DNA of 64,000 nucleotides from Paenibacillus sp. URB8-2. Its GTDB lineage: Bacteria; Bacillota; Bacilli; Paenibacillales; Paenibacillaceae. This document shows positions 55,599 through 64,000 of the stretch, piece after piece. Where the stretch lies: positions 5,022,001 to 5,086,000 of the forward strand of contig NZ_AP023239.1 of assembly GCF_013393385.1 (NCBI RefSeq). The letters are read 5' to 3'. The position numbers were made by a program, and so were the translations under genes. The notes below the pieces were generated by a model. The model had not been told where the DNA came from and searched no databases. It was given only the letters and a program-made list of their open reading frames with translations. Numbering within the stretch: the stretch's first letter is position 1; every line of letters begins with the position of its first letter.

Positions 55599-56548
55599 AA
55601 TCTCACCTCGGTATTCGATTCGGAACGCGTGCCGGCGTCACCCGCGGTAGAGAGGCTTGGCACAGGCACTTGCTTCCGCTGTCCAAACGTCAGGGCATTG
55701 CGCAAAAGGACTGCGGCAAACTTGACGCCTACTCCGGCGTATACGGCCCCATTCACCATAAAAGGATACTGCCTGCTGTAATGCTTACGGTGAAAGACAA
55801 TCATGGCGCGGTGAAACTCATAGATGATCTTAAGCGGTCTGCGCCGCGCGCTGCCGCCCTTCAGGTGCACGATGAATGCTTTTGGATAATAGTAAATCTT
55901 CCAGCCGGCTTCCTTGATCCGGTAACACCAATCGAGATCCTCACCGTACATAAAAAAGGTCTCGTCCAGTCCGCCAATCTGCTCGATCGTCTCCCGCCTT
56001 ACCAGCATGAACGCTCCGACCAGACAATCCACTTCATATTCCTTGTCAGGGTCAAGATATCCCAATTGGTAACCGTTGAATCGCGGGTTGTCGGGAAACA
56101 GCCTGCTGAACCCGAACGCATAATAGAAGGAAGCCGTAGGGGTCGGAAATCCCCGTTTGCATGCCTTATCCAGACTTCCATCCGGTAAAATCACCTTGCA
56201 CCCCGAAGCCCCGAGCTCCGGCCGCCGGTCCATCAAGGCAATCATCGTCTCCAGCGTGTCCCGCTGGACCACCGTATCCGAATTCAGCAGCAGAATGTAT
56301 CTGCCATTGGCAATATTCATTCCCTGGTTATTGGCCCGCGCAAATCCGGTGTTCTCCCGATTCTGGATAAGATTCACCTGCGGAAATCCTTCCCGAATGA
56401 CATCTGCTGATCCGTCGGAGGAATGGTTGTCTATCACAATAATTTCATAGGCATATTTAGTTTCCGAGTCATACACCGACTGCAGACAATCGACTGTCAG
56501 GCGGCACGTATTGTAATTGACAATGATGATGCTCGCATCGATATTCAC
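55595..56548 (-). CDS. family 2 glycosyltransferase (rhamnosyltransferase-like)
   Basis: A 317-residue GT2 enzyme with the GT-A fold: SIIIVNYNTCRLTVDCLQS, the nucleotide-sugar DNHSSDGSAD, the DXD-like LLNSDTVV and the acceptor-site FMYGEDLDWCYRIKEAGW. The pattern resembles WbbL-type rhamnosyltransferases; the donor sugar cannot be read. It begins at GTG with a GGAG 11 bases upstream, so the start is moderately sure. It is coupled to the sugar phosphotransferase and probably adds the second sugar. Confidence 0.85.
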   Translation of the reverse strand: MNIDASIIIVNYNTCRLTVDCLQSVYDSETKYAYEIIVIDNHSSDGSADVIREGFPQVNLIQNRENTGFARANNQGMNIANGRYILLLNSDTVVQRDTLETMIALMDRRPELGASGCKVILPDGSLDKACKRGFPTPTASFYYAFGFSRLFPDNPRFNGYQLGYLDPDKEYEVDCLVGAFMLVRRETIEQIGGLDETFFMYGEDLDWCYRIKEAGWKIYYYPKAFIVHLKGGSARRRPLKIIYEFHRAMIVFHRKHYSRQYPFMVNGAVYAGVGVKFAAVLLRNALTFGQRKQVPVPSLSTAGDAGTRSESNTEVRL

Positions 56549-56649
56549 TTTTGCTTACGCTCCAGACAAAAATAGTAATCTATCGACAATATTATAGCAT
56601 AAAACCGCGATCAATAACGGGATACCCTCAAGTAAGCTCACCTCCGGGA

Positions 56650-57207
56650 AATGATGGTGCATCCCTCCCCAGCAAAACGCGGCCTTCGTAGCGGCGATGG
56701 AAGACGTGCTGGAAGTGTATCATGAACCCTACGATGTGAACTGCCCAGTCATTTGCATGGACGAAAAACCGTTTCAGCTTCTGGATGGAGTCCGGCAGCT
56801 GGATTCCCATGAAACCGGCCAAGCCCCTGCGAGAATACAGCGAATACGAGCGAAACGGGACCTGCAGTATCTTCATCTTTACGGAGCCCTTGGTGGGGTG
56901 GCGGCATGTGGAGGTACGGAGTCTACGAACCCGAATCGACTGGGCCGAGTAGGTGAGAGAGTTGCTGGACGTTCACTATCCCGATGCCCCCAAAATCAAG
57001 CTCATCATGGATAACTTGAATACCCATTCCATCGCTTCGCTCTATCAGGCGTTTGATCCGGAAACGGCTCTTCGTTTAGCCAAGCGACTGGAGATTCATT
57101 ACACCCCAAAGCGTGGGAGCAATCCCGTAACCAAAGCCAAAGGAGTGTGGATTGGCAATTTACGACCGATGATGCTCGCATTAAATTAAAGCACCTCTAT
57201 CCATAAA
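56650..57207 (+). pseudogene. IS630-family transposase remnant
   Basis: A plus-strand reading recovers parts of an IS630 DDE transposase in three frames: [22 protein letters not shown] and [14 protein letters not shown] (first Asp), then [19 protein letters not shown] and [13 protein letters not shown] in another frame, a stop near 56950, [15 protein letters not shown] (second Asp) and HYTPKRGS. The segment with the catalytic Glu is deleted and the end VDWQFTTDDARIKLKHLYP is recovered after a further shift. At least two frameshifts, a stop and a deletion make it inactive. The N-terminal helix-turn-helix is missing. Confidence 0.8.
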
Positions 57208-57326
57208 TTTAAAGACTGATGCTGTACTAGATTGGGACAAGAGTTCAGCATGATGAGTCACATTACACCGTCGTATGATGATTCTGATATTTCTTCTCTT
57301 TTTAGCTGATGCCACTGTCTAGAAGT

Positions 57327-59090
57327 TTAGAAATCTGGAAACTTATAATTAAAGCCTCTTATTTCGAGAAACGAATCATTACTATTAACTTTTACCTTTA
57401 CAAAATCTTCTATCACAGCATATTCACTAATGCCATCACTTGGAACAAGATAACTCATAATTTGTGTAGGCCCAAGCTTATAAGTTTCATTATCTTTTTC
57501 AACTTTAATAGAGCGGATTAAGTATTCTCCTTTCCCAAGTTGTATTCTTAAATTCTGAACTGTATCTTCTGGTATTGGGAATACTATTTCCTTGGCAAGC
57601 TCACTATCTTTTATATATTCTCCAACCATATGATGATTATTAAAGCCTTTCCCTATGTCATAATATGCACTGTAAGTATTCGTTTCAAGGTTATTATCGA
57701 ATTCAATCTGTAATGAAGTAGATGTCTCTATATGATCACCTTTAATACCTTTAATTGTGTTTAAACCAAAATACCTTGTCATAATATTATTATAGTAATG
57801 ATCTTTATCAGCAGTGATATCCCATCCAAACATATGTATATTAAATTTGACATCTTGATAAAATGGGACCTTGACATCTAAATTACCTTTTTCAACTTGT
57901 TCCCTAATAATTTCAATTCTGTTCAGATGTTCTTTATTAAGTTGTTTATATTGTTGAAAATTAAATATCATTGAATTGAATAATATTAACACCAAAACAA
58001 TTAGTGGTAAGTTATACAGTCTTTTATTTAGTGAATATAAAAGTTTACTATTTATTATTAAAGAAATTGAAACTATAAATGCAATACCAGCCGCAAATGT
58101 AGACCTAGGAGGAAATTCAGGAGAAAAGAACATAGCAATAATTGAAAGTGACCCGCCTAAAATGAATGCAGCTGATAAGTAAACATCTGTATTTTTAGAT
58201 TTAAAAAGATTATTACGCGAAAATATCATTAATAAAAGAATTACTACTACCCCACCTAAAAACCAAAAAAGATATCTTTGCTCATAAAACACTAGATCCA
58301 AACCATTTTTGAAGTTTTGAAACATTTCACTTAGAGTAAATTCATTATCCACGGAAGTACTTCTATTAAAATTACCAGGTGCAAGAAAAAGCATTAAACT
58401 CCCAAGTACTAAAGAAAACAACCCACCATAATACCACTTTGGAAACATTCTTTTTTTAACTATAAACCAAAGATAAAGAGAGATCGACCCTATAACAAAT
58501 ACATTAACAATAGCTTGATTTTCTTGAGACCATCCTGCTAGTAATCCTAGAGTTACCATAATCGCAAGTGACTTCTTGTCATCTCTTAATAAGTATTTGC
58601 CATCTAATAAATGTCGATAAGGTAGTAAGAAAACTAAACTTACAACAGCTACCCATAAATAGTTAACAGCGCCAGCTTCCCAAATAACAGTTTCTCCAAA
58701 TGCAGGTAAACCAAACCAAACTAAAAATAAAGCAAATACAAAGGATAAAAAATCTTCTTTTTTATTAAAACGAGTTAGTCTGGTATATAATACTATTAAA
58801 AATATCAATGAAATAAACATCAACGCATTTAGAAAATTAAAGATATCCTTTCCTGTCAATAGTAAAAGTTGTAAAGTAAAGTGCACTAAATTTCTTCCAG
58901 TCCATGTGAAAAATAAGTGCCATTGAGATTTTGCTATATCTATTAAATTTGATACTTTTTGGTCATAAGTCCCAGAAATTATGCTATAATTATATTCATC
59001 AGCTGTATAAGGTTGGAAAATATTTATCGCCATAATAAACACAAATAGTACTATAGAAAATAAGATTATTCCTTTTTTGTAATTTATCAT
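57327..59090 (-). CDS. large polytopic membrane protein (GtrC-like, DUF6056-like)
   Basis: A 587-residue protein with about 10-12 membrane helices in the first 400 residues and an extracytoplasmic C-terminal domain of about 190 residues. Motifs include an early YTADEYNYS segment after helix 1 (an acidic pair as in GT-C glycosyltransferases) and GETVIWEAGAVNYLW. Together with gtrB it suggests a prophage- or O-antigen-like glycosylation cassette, with this protein as the specific transferase. The DNA is strikingly AT-rich compared with its neighbours, which suggests horizontal transfer. AAAGGGG precedes ATG. Family assignment is tentative. Confidence 0.7.
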   Translation of the reverse strand: MINYKKGIILFSIVLFVFIMAINIFQPYTADEYNYSIISGTYDQKVSNLIDIAKSQWHLFFTWTGRNLVHFTLQLLLLTGKDIFNFLNALMFISLIFLIVLYTRLTRFNKKEDFLSFVFALFLVWFGLPAFGETVIWEAGAVNYLWVAVVSLVFLLPYRHLLDGKYLLRDDKKSLAIMVTLGLLAGWSQENQAIVNVFVIGSISLYLWFIVKKRMFPKWYYGGLFSLVLGSLMLFLAPGNFNRSTSVDNEFTLSEMFQNFKNGLDLVFYEQRYLFWFLGGVVVILLLMIFSRNNLFKSKNTDVYLSAAFILGGSLSIIAMFFSPEFPPRSTFAAGIAFIVSISLIINSKLLYSLNKRLYNLPLIVLVLILFNSMIFNFQQYKQLNKEHLNRIEIIREQVEKGNLDVKVPFYQDVKFNIHMFGWDITADKDHYYNNIMTRYFGLNTIKGIKGDHIETSTSLQIEFDNNLETNTYSAYYDIGKGFNNHHMVGEYIKDSELAKEIVFPIPEDTVQNLRIQLGKGEYLIRSIKVEKDNETYKLGPTQIMSYLVPSDGISEYAVIEDFVKVKVNSNDSFLEIRGFNYKFPDF

Positions 59091-59114
59091 TTTAAACCCC
59101 TTTAGTTTACTTGT

Positions 59115-59335
59115 TCATTTTTTAAAAATGTATACCTTACTGGCTATGTAATGAGAGAAATCTAAAAGATCACAAACAACATTAACTCTCTTACTATTAA
59201 GAAAATTCCGCGATTTACATTTCTAATCCATTCCATTTACTTTGGTTAGTATTACATAACAATAAGATTAACAACTGTCACAAGAATACCAAAGATAATG
59301 TAACTAATAATTTCTCTTTTACTGTCTCTCATCAT
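59115..59335 (-). pseudogene. decayed gtrA-like flippase gene
   Basis: Directly after gtrB a frame begins MMRDSKREIISYIIFGILVTVVNLIVM and stops at 59252, matching the first helix of GtrA-family (GtrA/DPMS) proteins. Further on, VCDLLDFSHYIASKVYIFKK then stop (59115) resembles the C-terminal end of the same family. The middle, about 60-70 residues, is gone. Both pieces lie in the place where gtrA sits in gtrA-gtrB-gtrC cassettes. The remnant reading is by eye. Confidence 0.55.
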
Positions 59336-60313
59336 TTACTCACATAATTTAGACACTACTAGTTTAGTATCGTTATTATTTCTTTCATCATTGTATTCAT
59401 CAATATAGTAGAGTGGACGATTTTTAGTTTCATTAAAAACTCTACCTAAATATTCACCAATTATCCCTATTGAAAGTAATTGTATTCCGCCAAGAAACAA
59501 AATTACAGTCATTAGTGATGGGTATCCTGTAACGGATTCCCCAAAGAGGAGCGTTTTCCCTATGATCCAGATCATATATAGAAAAGCAAATAAAGAAATA
59601 AAACAACCAAATACAGCTGATAGACGTAGCGGAGCAATAGTAAATGAAGTGATACCTTCTATCGCTAGATCTAGTAACCTAAAGTAACTCCATTTTGTTT
59701 CTCCTGCTGCCCTAGGATCCCTATCAAATAATACCTCTTTCTTTTTATATCCAATCCAACTAAACATTCCTTTGGTGTATCTTTGGGACTCACGCAGATG
59801 TTTTAATGCATTTACACATCTACGATCTAATAATCGAAAGTCACCTGTATCTTCCTGTATAGGTATATTAGATATTTTTTTTAATACTTTATAAAAAGTA
59901 GATGACGTCAATTTTTTCAACCAGGTTTCACCAGCTCTGCTTCGTCTTTTGGCGAAAATGTCATCATAACCTTCTTCCCAATACCTTAACATTTCTGGAA
60001 TTAATTCAGGTGGATCCTGTAAATCTGCATCTAAAATAATTACAGCATCACCTTTTGCATAATCTAATCCGGCAATCATCGCAATCTCTTTACCAAAGTT
60101 TCTAGATAGGTTTACATAAGAAATTCTATTATCAAGTTTTCTAAAGGATTTGATAATATCCAAAGTTTCATCAGTACTGCCATCATTCACAAACAATATT
60201 TCAAAATGATAGTATCCTAAGCTATTAATTATTGTCGTTAACCTGTCATATAATAAATTTAGTACGTCTTTCTCATTATAAGCAGGTATCAGAATAGAAA
60301 TAGTTTTCATCAT
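59336..60313 (-). CDS. gtrB: polyprenyl-phosphate glycosyltransferase, GtrB type
   Basis: A 325-residue GT2 enzyme: SILIPAYNEKDVLNLLYDRL, FVNDGSTDETL, ILDADLQDPPELIPEML (DXD-type metal site) and a QEDTGDFRLLDRR acceptor segment, followed by two C-terminal membrane helices (about 230-300). It transfers a sugar from a nucleotide donor to undecaprenyl phosphate on the inner face; a flippase (gtrA) and a GT-C enzyme would then use it outside. GGAGAG precedes two adjacent ATG codons (60313 or 60310). The region is AT-rich. Confidence 0.88.
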   Translation of the reverse strand: MMKTISILIPAYNEKDVLNLLYDRLTTIINSLGYYHFEILFVNDGSTDETLDIIKSFRKLDNRISYVNLSRNFGKEIAMIAGLDYAKGDAVIILDADLQDPPELIPEMLRYWEEGYDDIFAKRRSRAGETWLKKLTSSTFYKVLKKISNIPIQEDTGDFRLLDRRCVNALKHLRESQRYTKGMFSWIGYKKKEVLFDRDPRAAGETKWSYFRLLDLAIEGITSFTIAPLRLSAVFGCFISLFAFLYMIWIIGKTLLFGESVTGYPSLMTVILFLGGIQLLSIGIIGEYLGRVFNETKNRPLYYIDEYNDERNNNDTKLVVSKLCE

Positions 60314-60530
60314 TAGCTCTCCTATAACAATATGAATATCCATATTTAAATTTATATAATTATATCACAATTCTATTACAAATTACTCAAATTTCGAAGA
60401 CCAACTTAGGTACGGTAAGTCAAAAGTTACTATTCACAGTCGAAAATAAAAAGGGCGGACGCGCGGCGGGGGGAGCCGGCGGCATCTGCCCTGTTTCCAT
60501 CCTGGTTTTCTGCACGACAACAGACGGTGA
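60314..60530. other. junction between AT-rich cassette and IS66
   Basis: No gene is seen. Base composition switches near 60440-60460 from AT-rich to GC-rich (GGGCGGACGCGCGGCGGGG), marking the probable end of the IS66 element. Its terminal repeat could not be defined because the other end lies outside the window. Confidence 0.4.
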
Positions 60531-60881
60531 TTACTCACCGCTGTCAGCGAAGATCTCCTTCACGGTATAGGGGTTGCCATTGCATAGTCTCGTCAGCGCC
60601 GCTACTTCATTGATTCCGTTCCGGTAGCAGGTTTCGATGTAGCTTTTGACCGCCGCATAGTGCCCTGCCGTTTCCTCGGACTGGAACTGGCCGGAGACTT
60701 TCATTTTGCTTTTGATCCCCCGTAGCGCCCTTTCGCTAAGGTTGTTGGAGAAGGGCAATTCGAAGTTCACGACCCAGGCGAGATAGTTGTCCTTGTAGTC
60801 CGGAATCCGCAGGATCAGCGCTCTCTCCTCGCTCCCGTAATATGTGTTGCAATCCGCTTTATTCTCCTCTACGGCCCTCAG
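60531..60881 (-). pseudogene. IS66 transposase (TnpC), C-terminal fragment
   Basis: Reading on the minus strand continues from 62820: removing the IS1634-like element and one copy of CTCAG joins FDRIM with LRAVEENKADCNTYY without a frame break. This part holds NFELPFSNNLSERALRGIKSKMKVSGQFQ with the usual catalytic Glu of the DDE domain, and ends at a TGA at 60531. It is the 3' end of the same gene as 62820-64000. Confidence 0.88.
60877..60881. repeat. target-site duplication, left copy (CTCAG)
   Basis: CTCAG is repeated at 62820-62824, flanking the inserted element exactly. Confidence 0.85.
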
Positions 60882-62819
60882 CTGACGTTTCGCACCCTAC
60901 AGATACCAAATGGGAAACATTTCAATCGGTTTTTTGAAACGGGATGCCAGAGCAACGTAAATCAAGTGGCCGGAATGCGTCAGCGCACGTTGGCGGGAAA
61001 AAGTTTCGCTGGAGAGAGAATGTGGATCGTGCTCCAAACCCATTCAAATATAGATGGACTCATCATAGCCAAATAGCGCCAACAATCGCCGTTCCTCCGA
61101 CGTCAGTTGTTGACCCAATTGGCGAAAGCGGCTGCCGTCGGGCATCCGAAAGATAATGACCTGCACGTATTCAAGCAGCCGAAAGATTTCCCGCGTCGTC
61201 GGTTGCGCCAGTTTTCGTTTGGTAGTCGCAATCAGTGGATGGCGCTCGCTCGTTGGCTGCGAACCTTGCCCTGTATCGTGTGATACACCAAGAGCGCGAT
61301 CAGAAACAAATAGCCCAGGACTTCCACACGATGCGGCTTTTTCAGATAGATCTCATCGACAAAATAAGGATCCTTCAAAATCGAAAAGTTACATTCGACT
61401 CGAATTTGTCCTTTGTACGTTTGTAAGAGCGCAGCGCTATCCATGGATTTACCCTGAAATGCTGCGGGAGCCGTGGACACCAGCACAAACCGGGAAGCCT
61501 TGCGGCGAGCCGCTTGAATCGCTTCTTCATCCGGTACAACCGGGCCAAACCCAATTTGTACCGCGTGACGACTTCCGGCACGGCTTCTTTCTTAGGGCGG
61601 CCTCGCGTACGCAAGATTTCTTCATAGGCTTCGGATCGTACTTCCAGTTAATGAAAGTGCACCGGATGATCAGCCAGCCATTGCCCCAGCGCCGCCTGCG
61701 CGTCATGTTCACAGTGGAACACGATTTTCCCTTGGGCTTTCATCGCATCCGTGATCTGTTCGTGTTCCTGACTTACGCGTTTCTCCAGAGTATGGGCTTT
61801 CTTCTTATCCAGTGCGCTGGATTCGACGACGGCCAGCCGAACGGCATGTCCTTCATAGTTCGCTGCAAATTCTTGAAGGCGGTACTGGGCACTGCCGCTG
61901 GAAGAGGCGAATGCCTGAGGACTTGACCAGCGGTCTTCCTGCCCATCGGCTTGCTCCAATGCCTGCTTCACGATCTTCAAGTTGTTACTGCCGCGTGTGA
62001 TCAGATACGCTTTAGCCTGCCTGGCTTGTTCCAGCGTTTCGCGCGTCATCGCGGCTGAGTCCGCTACATAGATAAAGCCTTGCAGATTGACCTTTTGCAG
62101 TTGGGCATCCAAGGCCTTCAGTACCTCGGGATTCCAGCTTTTATCGTTTTGGTTGCCGTCGTGGACATCGCCATAGACCGGGCGCCCTTGTCCGTCTACG
62201 ATCAGTCCATACTGAAACTGCTTGTCTCCTTGGCGGTCACGGCTATAGCCTTCCGTGATGAACAAGTCTCCTTCTTGGGGGTCTTTATACGCTCCGTACA
62301 CTGATTTGCTGGTCGTATCGCTATGAAAAGCCAGTACGGTATCCGGGTTGTACTTCCAAGCTTGCAGTGCCAGTGTCGAATACAGTTCATGGATGTCCGC
62401 ATCGCTGATCCGATCCAAATGCCGTGCGATCGCATCGTCATTAAAGAAAGAGGCTTGCGCACCGGGGCGCAGCAACTTCTCTACATCCAGGCGTTTGGCC
62501 CACTCCGCCATGTGAACCAGCGCTTGTCGACCGGTTAACATGTCCATTACGATCATTTGTACCACTTCGCCCGGACTAACCAGGCACTGCTTATCATAGG
62601 GTACTTTTTCATCAATCGTCTGGGGAATCTTCATGTCCTTCATCGTTTGGCTAATAAGATTCAAATACCCTGCTGCATAGATCGATTCGATTTGAATATT
62701 TGGGTTCATCTGCTTTCCTCCGCACGTTATTCACTCTACAGAGGTATTCGACACGCTCACCCTATTTCATTTTTGCTTTTATTTCTTTTCTTAGGGGACT
62801 CCAGGGTGCGAAACGTCAG
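60882..62819 (-). mobile_element. IS1634-like (IS4 superfamily) insertion sequence
   Basis: 1938 bp with terminal inverted repeats CTGACGTTTCGCACCCT at both ends (exact over 17 bases) and a 5-bp target duplication CTCAG. It lies inside an IS66 transposase gene. The transposase inside is a pseudogene. About 160 bases at the left end and 110 at the right are noncoding. Confidence 0.9.
61044..62709 (-). pseudogene. IS1634-family transposase, degenerate
   Basis: Starts MNPNIQIESIYAAGYLNLIS at 62709. The DDE part begins with FHSDTTSKSVYGAY, and YGDVHDGNQNDKSWNPEVL and VADSAAMTRETL follow. An in-frame TAA follows PVHFH at about 61648. The product then continues as RTRGRPKKEAVPEVVTRYKLGL, shifts frame near 61530 to EEAIQAARRKASRFVLVSTAP, and again near 61240 to ERHPLIATTKRKLAQPTTREIF, ending at a TGA at 61044. 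So at least one stop and two frameshifts inactivate it. Confidence 0.85.
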
Positions 62820-62824
62820 CTCAG
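62820..62824. repeat. target-site duplication, right copy (CTCAG)
   Basis: Direct repeat of 60877-60881, just outside the right terminal inverted repeat. Confidence 0.85.
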
Positions 62825-64000
62825 CATGATCCGATCGAAGGTTAGGAAGAACGTCCTCACATCGGCATCGTCAAAGGCGGACTCGCCCCTTTCCATGGCA
62901 GCCTTTCGGTCCGTATTGGTCTTCTCAAGGAGTGTTTTCAATTCAGATGACCAACTGTGCGGCAGGTTGTCCGTCGTTTTCTGAAGATCCCGCAAGAGAT
63001 GGACATTGCACTCGATATTGCTGAAGCTGTACGCCTTATTGTAGTTGACCTTATTGTGGTCGTGCATAACGATCGTCTCTGCCGGGAGCAGCTTCAGGAT
63101 CCCGTCGTCATCCAGCCCTTCCTTGTTTTTATGCAGATGCGCCGTGTATAACGCTATTTGCTCATTTCCGTAAAAACGCAGACATCCTCTGCACTTGTTG
63201 ATGTCGATGACCGTGTCGTCCCAGTAGACCGTACCCAGCGTCAGGCATTTCTTTTTCAACCCATTAATGAAAGGTTGGAGTTCTCCGGCAGCCTTTCTCT
63301 GCTGCTTCATCAGATACCCTTCACTCGGGTGGATCTCCTCTTCGCTTAGGCCGTAGATCATTTTCCGCACTTTGTTCACACTCATATTCCCGATGTTCAT
63401 GAGCGACAGACCGAGCGCCTGAACACGGCTCCCGTACTGATTCTCTTCCTTGAGGCTTGCCGGAATCGGGAGATGGAATTCATGCCCGCAATCTGCGCAC
63501 CTGCACACGGGAAACCGATGACGCCTTTTGATCACGACGACTCCGTAATCCAGCTCGTCCTTGTCGATGACCTTCCCTGTGTCTTCTACCTGTCCGCCGC
63601 ATGAAGAACAGGCTTTCGGCCTGTGGACGTTCGTTTCCGTCACTTTCTCCTCCGCAAAGGCATGGAGCTTGTTTTTGGCATGCCCCGGCTGTCCCCCAAT
63701 CGGTTTCCCGCTCTTCGTTCTCGAATTGGGGATCACCTTCTTCTCGGAGAGAGGCGTCCGCGCGGTAGAAACACCGCTATTGGTACCGTCTAGGTTCAGC
63801 ATCCCGCTCAGGCGCAGGATTTCCTTTTTGAGCGCCTCGTTCTCGGCCATCTTCTCTGTGAGTTCCGCCTCTAGCCGCTCCCGCAGTTGGATTTCCTTCT
63901 GCAGCAAGCGACTCTCGTTTGGCAAGGTCACACGTTCTGCTTTCAGTGCTTCATTTTCTGTCAGCAACCGTTCGTACTCTTTATATAATCCGCGTTCGTA
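62820..64000 (-). pseudogene. IS66 transposase (TnpC), N-terminal and central fragment
   Basis: The frame runs off the right edge, so its start is outside the window. Visible parts are an N-terminal leucine-zipper-like helix (LTENEALKAERVTLPNE...), a zinc finger (CSSCGGQ, CRCADCGHEF), the IS66 domain (YWDDTVIDINKCRGCLRFYG) and MHDHNKVNYNKAYSFSNIECNVHLLRDL with catalytic acidic residues. It breaks at FDRIMLS where the IS1634-like element begins. Accessory tnpA and tnpB genes would lie upstream beyond the window. Confidence 0.88.

Noticed and set aside
56628..56876. Minus-strand 82-codon open frame after the GT2 gene
   Set aside because: The plus strand of the same stretch clearly encodes an IS630 transposase remnant.

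Overview
The window reads as a chromosome segment of a Paenibacillus-like Firmicute. Supporting signs are: the conserved block gltX-cysE-cysS-mrnC-rlmB-rae1-sigH-rpmG-secE-nusG-rplK-rplA-rplJ-rplL-ybxB-rpoB-rpoC-rplGB-rpsL, the ctsR-mcsA-mcsB-clpC heat-shock operon followed by radA-disA, pcrB-pcrA-ligA, strong GGAGG ribosome binding sites, TTG starts on rpoB, rpoC and rplJ, and low-GC Gram-positive RNA regulators (T-box, L10 leader, CtsR operator). The genus is an inference from protein resemblance; no tree was built.

Layout. 1-13.1 kb (minus strand): ribosomal protein, RNA polymerase, NusG and SecE genes, with three sigma-A type promoters, an L10 autoregulatory leader and a hairpin attenuator in the long rpoB leader. 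13.1-19.8 kb: sigH, RNA maturation factors and the cysteine/glutamate tRNA-synthetase genes, with a T-box before cysE-cysS. 19.8-26.3 kb: isoprenoid synthesis (an in-frame IspD-IspF fusion), YacL, phosphatidylserine synthase, DisA and RadA. 26.5-31.4 kb: the CtsR-controlled ClpC/McsA/McsB protein quality-control operon. 31.4-32.6 kb: an Eis-like acetyltransferase. 32.8-38.1 kb: one complete 16S-23S-5S rRNA operon on the minus strand, with tandem promoters upstream, two terminators downstream and no tRNA gene. 38.3-41 kb (plus strand): a fosmidomycin-resistance type MFS exporter and a fused heme-membrane/molybdopterin oxidoreductase.

41.1-45.9 kb (minus strand): an apparent operon of a secreted alkaline phosphatase, an ABC ATPase, a permease with a His/Glu-rich loop and a DUF3299-like lipoprotein. 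This is the best candidate here for a coherent undescribed system: metal supply or envelope maturation tied to a zinc enzyme. 46.1-47.6 kb: an IS110-family element, with a deleted transposase, inserted into a dispersed palindromic repeat. 47.8-53.1 kb: ligA, pcrA and pcrB. 53.2-56.5 kb: a phosphodiesterase-like protein and two exopolysaccharide or cell-wall glycosylation enzymes.

56.6-64 kb is an accessory region: an IS630 relic, an AT-rich glycosylation cassette (large polytopic membrane protein, decayed gtrA, gtrB), and an IS66 transposase gene split by a degenerate IS1634-like element with clear terminal inverted repeats and a 5-bp target duplication. Partial or full copies of one dispersed repeat occur at about 17.9, 22.5, 41.0, 46.0/47.6 and 53.1 kb. 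The copies with an intact tail directly follow rho-independent terminators of minus-strand genes.
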